A DNA stretch of 64,000 nt, from assembly GCF_900115685.1 (NCBI RefSeq), contig NZ_FOXJ01000009.1, forward strand, positions 62,001-126,000, given 5' to 3'. The notes under the pieces are model-generated. The model was not told where the DNA came from and searched no databases. It was given only the letters and a program-made list of their open reading frames with translations. The position numbers were made by a program, and so were the translations under genes. The DNA is from Variovorax sp. 770b2. Its GTDB lineage: Bacteria; Pseudomonadota; Gammaproteobacteria; Burkholderiales; Burkholderiaceae_C. Below, in pieces: positions 57,083-64,000 of the stretch (position 1 is its first letter; every line of letters starts with the position of its first letter).

Positions 57083-58237
57083 TCAAGCTGCGGCCTGCTG
57101 GCCCCGAAGGCCCAGCCGGACATCCAATCGTCCCGTGATGGCTTTGTCCAGCTCGCCAGCACTGCTCCGCAGCCGCACGATTTTCTCGACGATCTTCCAC
57201 TGATTGCTGATAGCTTGTTTCGTGCGCGGTTCCTTCGTAGCCTTGAGGATGGCGCTGATCTGCTTGGCGGCGTCATCGGAATTTCCGTTGCCGGACTCCG
57301 CCAAGTCCCAGCACCATAGCCCGCGAAGGATCGGCCCAATCTGCTCATGGCTTTGGAAGAGGGAAGTCTTGGGGAATTGCGCTTTCACGAACTTCGTTCG
57401 CATAAACGCTTCCCACTGTGGAATTCTCCAAACCGCGCCATGAAGCTCAATCAGCCGCTCGCACACGGCACCGCGCAAGTAGAGCAAGGCCTGATCAATG
57501 TCCGCGGGGGCCTGGCTCAAATCGATCCGCAGGTAGAGCGCATCGCGCTGCGGCTCATCTCCGAGCAGCACGGGGGCAACGCGGCTGTCCAGAAGGTGCA
57601 AGCTCGAAGAGGTAAACCGTTCCCGTCCTGCGCTGGCTTGCAGCGTGCATCGCAGATCACGGGACCACCCCAAGGACGTAATCTGGAACAGGTGGTACTC
57701 CCGCATGTTAGGGATTTTTTGCCTCTCGAGATCCTTTGCCTGAGTCTCCGATAGAGGAGTCTCGCAGGCTTGCTCGAAGGCTTCACTGAGTTCTCGACCT
57801 TCGCAGACGGAGGCCAAGGCCATGAGGCTGCAGTAGTCGAAGTAGTTAAAACGAGCTGTCATCTCTTCTACCGTTTCAACATGCTGAGTCAGAAAATCAA
57901 AGGCCGGACGCAGCGTCGGCCCCCAGTGCAAGAGTCGGCTTTCACCTCCGACGCGGCGGTAGATTTCCTGTGTATTTCCCTCACGCATGGCTTTGCGTGC
58001 CGAGGAGGATTCAGCGACGGTCATCCAGGACGCAAGAGCGCCTTGAACATCGCCTGGCCACAGGTCGTTGTGATCCCCCGCTGAACTGTCGATAGCATCG
58101 AATAGCCCGTCGCGTATGGACCTCAGCGCATTGAAATCGATTGGGTGTTCCGTTCGGAATCGACGCACCAGGTGTTGCTGGAAAAGCAGTCGCTGGAAAC
58201 GCGATTGCAGGTTTTGGATGTGCACGTGATTGGACAT
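57083..58237 (-). CDS. Unknown protein in the defence-like region
   Basis: The 384-residue protein is soluble, rich in Leu, Arg and Glu, and mostly helical by appearance (N-terminus MSNHVHIQNLQSRFQRLLFQ). It has several tryptophans in SLGWSRDL, AVWRIPQWEAF and GLWCWDLAES. No catalytic motif or membrane segment was found. It ends with DVRLGLRGQQAAA. It lies between a nuclease-like gene and further unknown genes and could be a defence component. Confidence 0.7.
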   Translation of the reverse strand: MSNHVHIQNLQSRFQRLLFQQHLVRRFRTEHPIDFNALRSIRDGLFDAIDSSAGDHNDLWPGDVQGALASWMTVAESSSARKAMREGNTQEIYRRVGGESRLLHWGPTLRPAFDFLTQHVETVEEMTARFNYFDYCSLMALASVCEGRELSEAFEQACETPLSETQAKDLERQKIPNMREYHLFQITSLGWSRDLRCTLQASAGRERFTSSSLHLLDSRVAPVLLGDEPQRDALYLRIDLSQAPADIDQALLYLRGAVCERLIELHGAVWRIPQWEAFMRTKFVKAQFPKTSLFQSHEQIGPILRGLWCWDLAESGNGNSDDAAKQISAILKATKEPRTKQAISNQWKIVEKIVRLRSSAGELDKAITGRLDVRLGLRGQQAAA

Positions 58238-58371
58238 TCACGAATTTTCCATGAGCGCGCGCTGGTCCGGCGTCTCTGATGCGGAGACCCGGGAGACCCA
58301 GGGACTGTTGGATGACAACTCGTGACCGACTCCTTACGCTCACCGCTTCGTTCATGCATCCGGAGACTCAT

Positions 58372-58638
58372 ATGTCCAAAATTCGTGCCCTCAAGCGCGT
58401 CATATCTCAACCCCTCGGTTCTGCAAACTTGATCGTGGCAGCCAGCGTCCTGGTGCCGGATTACGAAGCAGGCGAGACCCCACAGCAACTGCGCGCCAAG
58501 CATCCGGATTTGCGCAAATTCTCCGATGCCGGGATCAGCGGTTTCTGCGCCATCGCAGGAGAACTGTTCAAGGGCGGCGTGCGTATCGAAAACGCGCCGA
58601 GGCAGCCGAAGGGCTCGCCCTCTCCGATACCGGTCTGA
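58372..58638 (+). CDS. Small protein of unknown function
   Basis: The 88-residue protein (MSKIRALKRVISQPLGSANL at the start) has one hydrophobic stretch (LIVAASVLVP) and a conserved-looking core HPDLRKFSDAGISGFCAIAG. GGAG lies 6-7 bases upstream of ATG 58372. An opposing frame exists on the minus strand but has a shadow-like composition. Family not recognised. Confidence 0.5.
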   Translation: MSKIRALKRVISQPLGSANLIVAASVLVPDYEAGETPQQLRAKHPDLRKFSDAGISGFCAIAGELFKGGVRIENAPRQPKGSPSPIPV

Positions 58639-58639
58639 G

Positions 58640-58790
58640 CACAATTCGATCGCTACTTCATTTCTTTGCAGCCGGTGACGCATACTTTGTGCGTCGCTGG
58701 CGCTTCGCTTGTCTCGACCTACCCACTCCGTCGCCAATGGCTTCGCACCTAGCGGTGCTGCGCGCTGCAGCTTGCCTCCCGCGAGGTGGC
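58640..58790 (+). repeat. Interspersed repeat, copy 2
   Basis: The segment GCTTGTCTCGACC (about 58703) to GCGGTGCTGCGCG (about 58764) resembles 52026-52095 with about three quarters identity. It follows the 58372 gene and contains no gene itself. Confidence 0.45.
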
Positions 58791-58965
58791 TAAAACCCCT
58801 CCTGCTGAACGTCTATTGGCTGCCACCGGATTGACCAGCAATTGCGCCCGCAATTGCCTGATCAAGGCCCGAGCACAAGAGACTGCGAGCGCCTTCAGAA
58901 AAAGCGTCGAACATGGTGAGGAACTGATCAAACGACGCTTGTCCGTCTGCTCGACGCCAAGGGTT

Positions 58966-60108
58966 TCACCCCTTCTGTCGCCTCGCGTTCCTGCCCTCGA
59001 TGAGGTGAATCTGAACAACGGCAAATCCAGTGTCATCCCCGTCGTGCTCCAAAGAGTGGGGCTTAGTCGGACCCTGGGCGTTTGAAGACTCACGTTCTGA
59101 AGAAGATTCTCGCCACCACGTGTCAAGGGTCTGCAAGCCGCTTGGTAAGTCTGCAATTGCAGTAATCCACTGAGTTCGATCACAAATTGGAAGCGAGCTC
59201 ATCAAAGAACTGATCGCGACTCTGCTCATCATCGGATCAGTGGAGCCTTTGTGTCCGACTGTGACCTTACGATTCCTGCATAGTTCGAGTAACGCGGCGA
59301 TCAGTTCGTTCCAGCCATGAATCTGGTTAGGGCTACTAGGCACCGGTGCTTGCGTCTCCGCATAGTCCTTGCCCACGCCGCCGACATCTCGAAGGAAGTC
59401 GGTGATTGAACTGCCTAGCGAATGGAAGCTGGTAGGCGTACCAACATTGCATGCGATCCATGGCTCGCCAGACCAGTCGTCACCCGAGGGTATGGGCATA
59501 ACCGGATCTGCCCAGACTGCCGTCCACCATTCCAAGGTTTTTAGATCAACTTGTTTGTGCTTCGCTGGAATGTCAAATGTCAACGTACTGGGCGCACCGG
59601 CAGGATAGTCGAGCTCAAAGCGGTACCAATTTTTCGCAAAGGCGAGTTGGTCCTTACACTGTGCTGCGTTCGTAATTGGAGGACCGCCTGTCACAGCAGC
59701 TAATGTCCGCTTGGCCTGATGCAGCCAAGCTTTTCCGCCACTGGGGCGTCCTTTTTGATGAACCGTCTTGAGGAAGAGCACATCGCCGATCTCGATCGTC
59801 GGATCAGGCGTGCTCGAACCGGGGACGGAGTACCTGATCCTAGGGTGAGTGTCTACGTATGCCGAAGCAACAATTGCATGCCAACCATGGCGCAGACAGT
59901 GTCGGATTCCAGTTTGCAGGTCATCCAAAAAGTCGGTTGTGACGAGCGTCTTGACATGATTCTTCTCGTTCTGAGACTTTGCTCTCGTGTAGGCCGACCG
60001 AAGCGCGTTCATGATGTGTTGTTCCATCGCTGCGATTGAGCCCGCCCCTTTTTTCCAAGGCTCCGGTGGACTGTTGGAACGTTTTGGTCTCGTCTTTTTT
60101 TTTGACAT
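58966..60108 (-). CDS. Unknown protein with an ITNAAQC...FAKNW motif
   Basis: The 380-residue protein starts with a Lys/Arg/Pro-rich tail (MSKKKTRPKRSNSPPEPWKK) and ends with a basic one. The middle shows helical segments and the block PITNAAQCKDQLAFAKNW near residue 148, shared with the fragment at 7058-7483. Further on are tryptophan-rich blocks (LEWWTAVWADP, GWNELIAALLEL). ATG at 60108 was chosen over 60141. No known fold recognised. A neighbouring CBASS locus and nuclease suggest a defence role, as inference only. Confidence 0.68.
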   Translation of the reverse strand: MSKKKTRPKRSNSPPEPWKKGAGSIAAMEQHIMNALRSAYTRAKSQNEKNHVKTLVTTDFLDDLQTGIRHCLRHGWHAIVASAYVDTHPRIRYSVPGSSTPDPTIEIGDVLFLKTVHQKGRPSGGKAWLHQAKRTLAAVTGGPPITNAAQCKDQLAFAKNWYRFELDYPAGAPSTLTFDIPAKHKQVDLKTLEWWTAVWADPVMPIPSGDDWSGEPWIACNVGTPTSFHSLGSSITDFLRDVGGVGKDYAETQAPVPSSPNQIHGWNELIAALLELCRNRKVTVGHKGSTDPMMSRVAISSLMSSLPICDRTQWITAIADLPSGLQTLDTWWRESSSERESSNAQGPTKPHSLEHDGDDTGFAVVQIHLIEGRNARRQKG

Positions 60109-60298
60109 CGGTCGTCGGTACCATGGAATGTTTCGACGCAAAGTGTGAGTCTTTACTGCCGAGGGGCAAAGAGGCGCAGGGTATCACCGGCAAGAACCAT
60201 TTGCGGCGCGTGTTCGCGTTGAGGCTACGGGACAAGAACACCGCGGCGTTTCTTTGTCGCATCGACTCTACGTTTAAGAGTTGAAACACTCGAGCGAT

Positions 60299-60958
60299 TC
60301 AATAGGCTGGCAACAGCGGCGTCAGACAGTCCTCGAACCCGACATGCACGCGGTTCATCCGAGCTGCCAGAACGCGGTCCCCGGTCAGTATTGCCAGCAT
60401 CATTGCAGCGATCGTGACAAGGCCATTTGAGCATTCAATCAGCTGCCAGACCAGCTGCACCGGGAAGCCGTCTTGATGGCGTCGCAGTGCGTGCACGCCG
60501 ACATGGACGAAGGAGTTCAAGGCATGCCGCTGCATGTCCTCGAATCGGCCCAGCATCGCTGCAGGTGCCGCAGCGGCCGGCACGGCAATCGAGGCGCCAC
60601 GCAGCTGTTTGATCATTTCTCGTGCTGCCGGCAGCTTCCGCGCAGCTTCGTCAGCCGCCGCGGTGAGCGGCGCCGCAGCCAAGGCTACTTGCCCATCTGA
60701 AGCCGCAAACAGCAGCCATGCCGAGCGCGTTGTCGATTCGAACTGAAGTCGCATCAGGGGCACCGCCGACGAGACAAACCCGCCGGCAATCAGCGATCGC
60801 AGTGCGCGTGCGTGGTCGATTGAGAGAGACGCGGCAGTGACGCTGAGTGCCAATTTTTCCGCACCCTCGCCGTGCTCGGGGTACCCGTCGAGGTCGAGCA
60901 TTCGAACGATGATGTCGTCGAGTTCATCGGATCGGCGCAGGAGGTGTTCGATGTCCAT
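60299..60958 (-). CDS. Unknown helical protein
   Basis: The 219-residue protein (MDIEHLLRRSDELDDIIVRM at the start) is alanine-rich and largely helical, with semi-hydrophobic segments (LIAGGFVSSAVPLMRLQFES, and LIECSNGLVTIAAMMLAILTG) that could contact a membrane. I cannot name the family with confidence. It lies downstream of the WYL gene on the same strand with a 115-base gap. Confidence 0.65.
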   Translation of the reverse strand: MDIEHLLRRSDELDDIIVRMLDLDGYPEHGEGAEKLALSVTAASLSIDHARALRSLIAGGFVSSAVPLMRLQFESTTRSAWLLFAASDGQVALAAAPLTAAADEAARKLPAAREMIKQLRGASIAVPAAAAPAAMLGRFEDMQRHALNSFVHVGVHALRRHQDGFPVQLVWQLIECSNGLVTIAAMMLAILTGDRVLAARMNRVHVGFEDCLTPLLPAY

Positions 60959-61072
60959 GCGCCAAGGCTCCCACAAGGAGTCAGCCTCTGCAATCGCCGC
61001 TGCGTTGCGAGCTGGCTCGCTCGGCGATCTGTGTTGTTGACCAGTTGCGAAACTGCTGCAACCTAGTCAACG

Positions 61073-62008
61073 CTACATCGCGCGAATCTTTTTGCCGTTC
61101 CCTGCGCGAGGATCGACATAACCGGGAGCAAGCTCGGCTTCGCTCCCGTACAAATCCAACGGTTCTTTGAGCCATAGTGGAAAATCGCGAGCGGCAAGGC
61201 TGTGGTCTGGAGAACAGTCCACGCACCAGCGTCGGAGCATGTAGCCCGAGTGCGCAGCGCGCACTCGCACCTTGAGCACACCGTCCACCATTGGGTAGTC
61301 CATCTTGACGATTTCAGGTCTGGGATGGTTCGGGTGTGTGACCAGTTCCAGTTCAATAACGCGGTTCCACAGCACGTCTTGCTCTACGGTCTCTTCCTTG
61401 AGCACAGGGCGGTCATCCAGCACCTTGGGATCTTGCATGCGCGTGAGCACGTAGTCCCGAAACTGGCGATGCTTTCGGTCGAACGCCCTCACTTGCCACA
61501 TCAGACCGATGTCGACAAGTGCCAGAGGCACCAGTTCCTTAGAGGTGCGGCCACTTGCGACGGATGTGTAGTGAAGCCGCACAGCCTTTCCCAAACGGAT
61601 GGCCCGGGTGATCGGCGCGATCACGGAAGCCGCTGGCAGATTCAACGCAGTCGGGTATTCGCATCGCACCATGGGTTGCGATTGGGCATCAAGACCTTGA
61701 CCAAAGCCCTGCGAAAGCGCCGTCAGCACGCGTTGGGGCGCGTGGTCGAAAAGGGGCTCAAAAGCTTTGGTGGGTCGATAGAGCTTCGCTGCCTTGTCGA
61801 GCTCCAGATTTTCGGAGGCGATTTCCTTGTACTGAGCGATGTCGCGCGTTGCACCGGCGGAGCCGGACTCGAATCGATCGATCAGGTCCTGTCGCCGAAG
61901 CTCACCCAAAAAGTAGAGCTGGAAGTCAATGAATGCCAGACGCTCCCGTTGGGTGCGCGGAATTTCGTCGACCTCACGGCGACGCGCTTCTTGATCGAGG
62001 TATGGCAT
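61073..62008 (-). CDS. WYL-domain transcriptional regulator
   Basis: The 311-residue protein has an N-terminal winged helix (RERLAFIDFQLYFLGELRRQ) and a central WYL-like Sm fold (AIRLGKAVRLHYTSVASGRT; then PLALVDIGLMWQVRAFDRKH), followed by a C-terminal WCX-like region. Similar proteins (BrxR, CapW) repress defence operons and respond to nucleic-acid signals. It is divergent from the CBASS genes, with an inverted repeat in between. Confidence 0.82.
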   Translation of the reverse strand: MPYLDQEARRREVDEIPRTQRERLAFIDFQLYFLGELRRQDLIDRFESGSAGATRDIAQYKEIASENLELDKAAKLYRPTKAFEPLFDHAPQRVLTALSQGFGQGLDAQSQPMVRCEYPTALNLPAASVIAPITRAIRLGKAVRLHYTSVASGRTSKELVPLALVDIGLMWQVRAFDRKHRQFRDYVLTRMQDPKVLDDRPVLKEETVEQDVLWNRVIELELVTHPNHPRPEIVKMDYPMVDGVLKVRVRAAHSGYMLRRWCVDCSPDHSLAARDFPLWLKEPLDLYGSEAELAPGYVDPRAGNGKKIRAM

Positions 62009-62019
62009 GGGGCGATCAT

Positions 62020-62039
62020 ATTCGATCGGAGAATCGAAT
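62020..62039. promoter_or_regulatory. Inverted repeat between WYL gene and CBASS operon
   Basis: ATTCGAT-CGGAGA-ATCGAAT has perfect 7-base arms. It lies 12 bases from the WYL start codon and just upstream of the CBASS promoter, the expected place for a repressor of both genes. The flanking CGATCAT (62013) and ATGATCG (62066) form an outer inverted pair. Confidence 0.6.
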
Positions 62040-62051
62040 CACTACGATCTG

Positions 62052-62080
62052 TTGACATAACCAAAATGATCGCATAAGAT
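62052..62080 (+). promoter_or_regulatory. Sigma70-type promoter of the CBASS operon
   Basis: TTGACA at 62052-62057 and TAAGAT at 62075-62080 are separated by 17 bases, the ideal spacing. The first gene starts 29 bases after the -10, with AGGAG 6 bases before its ATG. The -35 is perfect, so expression would be strong unless repressed. Confidence 0.75.
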
Positions 62081-62108
62081 TTTGGAATTACAGCAGCAGG
62101 AGCTTTCC

Positions 62109-62291
62109 ATGGCGAAGAACAAACTGATCGGTGACAACGCTCGCGTCGGCGCGGTGAAAGACCGCTCCCAAGTGTTCAACCCGACCAACCAGGTCTGGAC
62201 CAAGCGCGATTCGGACTCCGGACGCTTCATGGACCAGAAGGCAGACGGCGAACCGTTCAAGGGCGTTCGCAAGGAAAAACCGAGTAACTAA
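62109..62291 (+). CDS. Small conserved protein at the head of the CBASS operon
   Basis: The 60-residue basic protein reads MAKNKLIGDNARVGAVKDRS, then QVFNPTNQVWTKRD, SGRFMDQKADG and PFKGVRKEK. Such short proteins with the RSQVxNP and PFKGVRKE blocks are common near bacterial defence genes, by my recollection; their role is unknown. AGGAG precedes ATG 62109. The CD-NTase follows after 58 bases. Confidence 0.75.
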   Translation: MAKNKLIGDNARVGAVKDRSQVFNPTNQVWTKRDSDSGRFMDQKADGEPFKGVRKEKPSN

Positions 62292-62349
62292 CGCGGGCGG
62301 GGAAGGACCGGCGCTTGCGGTCTCCACCCCTTCGCATAGAGACCTACAC

Positions 62350-63606
62350 ATGCAACGCGATCTTCCCCAGCTTCCGACCCGCCGCCGTTTTTCCGGTGCG
62401 GCGTCTGCGAAATTCTTTTACCTCGCCGAGAAGATCGCGAGGGTCTACGAGCCGACCACCACCCAGCTTGAGGAACTCGACCGCGCGTACGGGAGCACAG
62501 GCGATTACCTGTCTACCTGCACGGAATTCGATGGCTTGCTGTATCGGGTTCACGCGCACGGCTCCCGACAGCTCGGAACGATGGTGCGGCCCATTGACGC
62601 ATGCCGGACTGGCTACGACATCGACTTGGCTGCCTGCTTGGAAGCAGCCGGCATGCGCCGCTATGGCGGCCCGACCGGTCCTGCACTCCTCATCGAACAC
62701 CTCTACGTCGCGTTAAAGCGCTACGCCGACCGGCACGGTCTGGAAATCAAGCGACACGAACGGTGCGTCACGCTGACCTACGCCGGCGGCATGACGGCCG
62801 ATTTCGCGCCGATCATCGACGACCCCTCGCAGGTGGTGGTGCACGGCGACACGCACGCGAGCATCCCCGACCGCGACCTGCAGCGCTACATCTCCACCAA
62901 CCCGCGCGGGTACTGCAAAGCCTTCGACCTCATCGCGCAAATCTCGCCGGCGTTCGAGCGCTCCACCGCGATGCACATGACATTCGATTCGATGCGAAAG
63001 TCCGAACTGGTGCCGCTGCCTGATGCGGACGAAGTTTTTGGTCGCCTGCTGTCGCGTCTGGTGCAGCTCACCAAGATCAATCGCAACATTCGGTTCGGTG
63101 CACCCTCGGGCACGTTGGATCTGGCACCGCCCTCGAGTTTCCTCACGACCCTTGTCGCCAATGCCTACGCGATTGAAGCGCCCAAGCCGCACGATGGCCC
63201 CATGGACCTGCTGCTGGACATGGTGTCGCTGATGCCCAAGCTTTTCCAGCGCCTCCAGTTGCCTGAAGGCAGGGAGTTTTGGTATCTCAGCAACCCGACC
63301 GCCCTGAACGACAACCTGGCAGGTTGCATGGACACGAACTCCAAGCAGAAGGCGTTCGATGCTTGGCACGAACGCCTGCAGACGGACCTGACCGCCCTCG
63401 TTGATGCCATCGATCAAAGCGCCGGCCTCGACGTCATTGCCAAGGCTGCCGAACGCGCATTTGGGGACCGTGCAAAGAACGCGGTGCTCGAGGACAACGC
63501 CGCACGGCGCGAGGAAAAGAGGATGTCGGGCCAGGCTGTCTTCATCGCTGGCGGGTCTGCTGCGATTTCCACACCGAGCCGCGCCCACACCAATTTCGGT
63601 GATTGA
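62350..63606 (+). CDS. CBASS cyclic oligonucleotide synthase (CD-NTase)
   Basis: The 418-residue protein has the nucleotidyltransferase core AHGSRQLGTMVRPID (Gly71-Ser72), then TGYDIDLAAC with the metal Asp pair at 90 and 92, and MTADFAPI with the third Asp at 151. CD-NTases make cyclic di- or trinucleotide alarms on phage infection. The stop overlaps the start of the E2-like gene (TGATG). Downstream effector and deconjugation genes are beyond the window. Confidence 0.87.
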   Translation: MQRDLPQLPTRRRFSGAASAKFFYLAEKIARVYEPTTTQLEELDRAYGSTGDYLSTCTEFDGLLYRVHAHGSRQLGTMVRPIDACRTGYDIDLAACLEAAGMRRYGGPTGPALLIEHLYVALKRYADRHGLEIKRHERCVTLTYAGGMTADFAPIIDDPSQVVVHGDTHASIPDRDLQRYISTNPRGYCKAFDLIAQISPAFERSTAMHMTFDSMRKSELVPLPDADEVFGRLLSRLVQLTKINRNIRFGAPSGTLDLAPPSSFLTTLVANAYAIEAPKPHDGPMDLLLDMVSLMPKLFQRLQLPEGREFWYLSNPTALNDNLAGCMDTNSKQKAFDAWHERLQTDLTALVDAIDQSAGLDVIAKAAERAFGDRAKNAVLEDNAARREEKRMSGQAVFIAGGSAAISTPSRAHTNFGD

Positions 63607-64000
63607 TGGGTCGCAGACCGAGCATGCCGGCTCCGACCCTGCCCGAGCGGGCTTACGAGCTGCGGGCGTTACGCTTTCCCGATGCGCAAGTGCAACTGGT
63701 TCAAGGTCGCGAGCTGCGCTTCCGGTTTGCGATCTCGCCGACGGCTTTCTCCCGTCAATATCAATGCCTGCTGGTGATGACGCGGACTGGCTTCCCGGAA
63801 ATGTTCATCCTGTCGCCCAATCTGCTCGAACTGTCAGATGGACGAACGCTTCCGCACATCTACCGACACGATGGTGGTGGCACCAAGCTCTGCCTCTGGC
63901 TCCCTCGCAAGAGCGAATGGTCTTCTCACATGCGACTGCTGGAGACCTACATCGCGTGGACCAGCGAGTGGCTGAATTATTTTGAAGAGTGGCTCGTGAC
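63606..64000 (+). CDS. E2-like CBASS accessory protein (partial, cut by window end)
   Basis: The first 131 residues are present. They end with TKLCLWLPRKSEWSSHMRLL, then AWTSEWLNYFEEWL, the block typical of the E2-like proteins of type II CBASS. Cys96 is the likely catalytic cysteine. These proteins prime the CD-NTase by conjugating its C-terminus. ATG at 63606 overlaps the upstream stop. Confidence 0.82.
   Translation, partial: MGRRPSMPAPTLPERAYELRALRFPDAQVQLVQGRELRFRFAISPTAFSRQYQCLLVMTRTGFPEMFILSPNLLELSDGRTLPHIYRHDGGGTKLCLWLPRKSEWSSHMRLLETYIAWTSEWLNYFEEWLV

Noticed and set aside
58639..58737. Minus-strand frame opposite the 58372 gene
   Set aside because: Arginine-rich shadow composition and no ribosome site; the plus-strand gene has both a ribosome site and a normal composition.

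Overview
The window looks like an accessory-rich stretch of a high-GC betaproteobacterial (Burkholderiales, probably Comamonadaceae-like) genome. The basis is the closeness of LeuA and the transporters to that group, a Bug-type solute receptor plus fragments of another, a fused LivH-LivM permease, and PIP (hrpII-type) promoter boxes of the kind used by HrpX/HrpB-regulated type III secretion genes in plant-associated members of the order. The host assignment is inference; no rRNA or tRNA gene was seen.

Layout. 1-4730: end of an upstream gene and a branched-chain-amino-acid-type ABC transporter. 4.8-6.6 kb: wreck of a tyrosine integrase beside a leuA copy that lacks the C-terminal leucine-sensing domain. 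7.0-10.5 kb: a fragment of an unknown family, a candidate type III effector with an ADP-ribosyltransferase-like domain behind a PIP box, two small unknown genes and a decayed thiolase. 10.6-19.5 kb: a LysR regulator divergent from an operon for an aminotransferase, a CysE-like acyltransferase, a polar amino-acid ABC importer, a frameshifted Bug receptor, an SDR-like protein and an RraA/HMG-aldolase-like protein. 19.7-30.6 kb: a LacI regulator, an M20 deacylase and a divergent importer-plus-catabolism operon (amidase, class III aminotransferase, aldehyde dehydrogenase, fumarase/aspartase-superfamily lyase), with two matching LacI-type operators between the divergent units. 30.7-32.4 kb: a frameshifted IS3-family element. 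32.4-38.9 kb: an amino-acid importer with two tandem receptors, a cystathionine-lyase-like enzyme, a LysR regulator and an AstE/AspA-family deacylase.

39.0-41.4 kb: a DsbC / HEAT-repeat / cyanovirin-like secreted protein cassette. 42.1-46.3 kb: an IclR-linked set (RidA, SelA-like PLP enzyme, MlrC-type M81 protein). 46.4-46.9 kb: an internally deleted derivative of the same IS. 47.1-49.1 kb: a FAD monooxygenase/TetR pair with two tandem operators. 49.2-52.5 kb: gene fragments (Bug, amidohydrolase, pilY1) around a type IV (AbiEii-like) toxin-antitoxin pair and a YkgJ protein. 52.5-53.6 kb: a second candidate effector, with a papain-like fold, behind a perfect PIP box. 53.6-58.6 kb: a DUF998 membrane protein, more fragments and a PD-(D/E)XK-like nuclease.

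57.1-64.0 kb is a probable defence island: three unknown genes, a WYL regulator, a sigma70 promoter, a small conserved protein, a CBASS CD-NTase and the start of an E2-like protein cut by the window end. The most notable signals are the two PIP-box effector candidates and the CBASS region with unknown neighbours, one of which shares a motif with the fragment next to the first effector.
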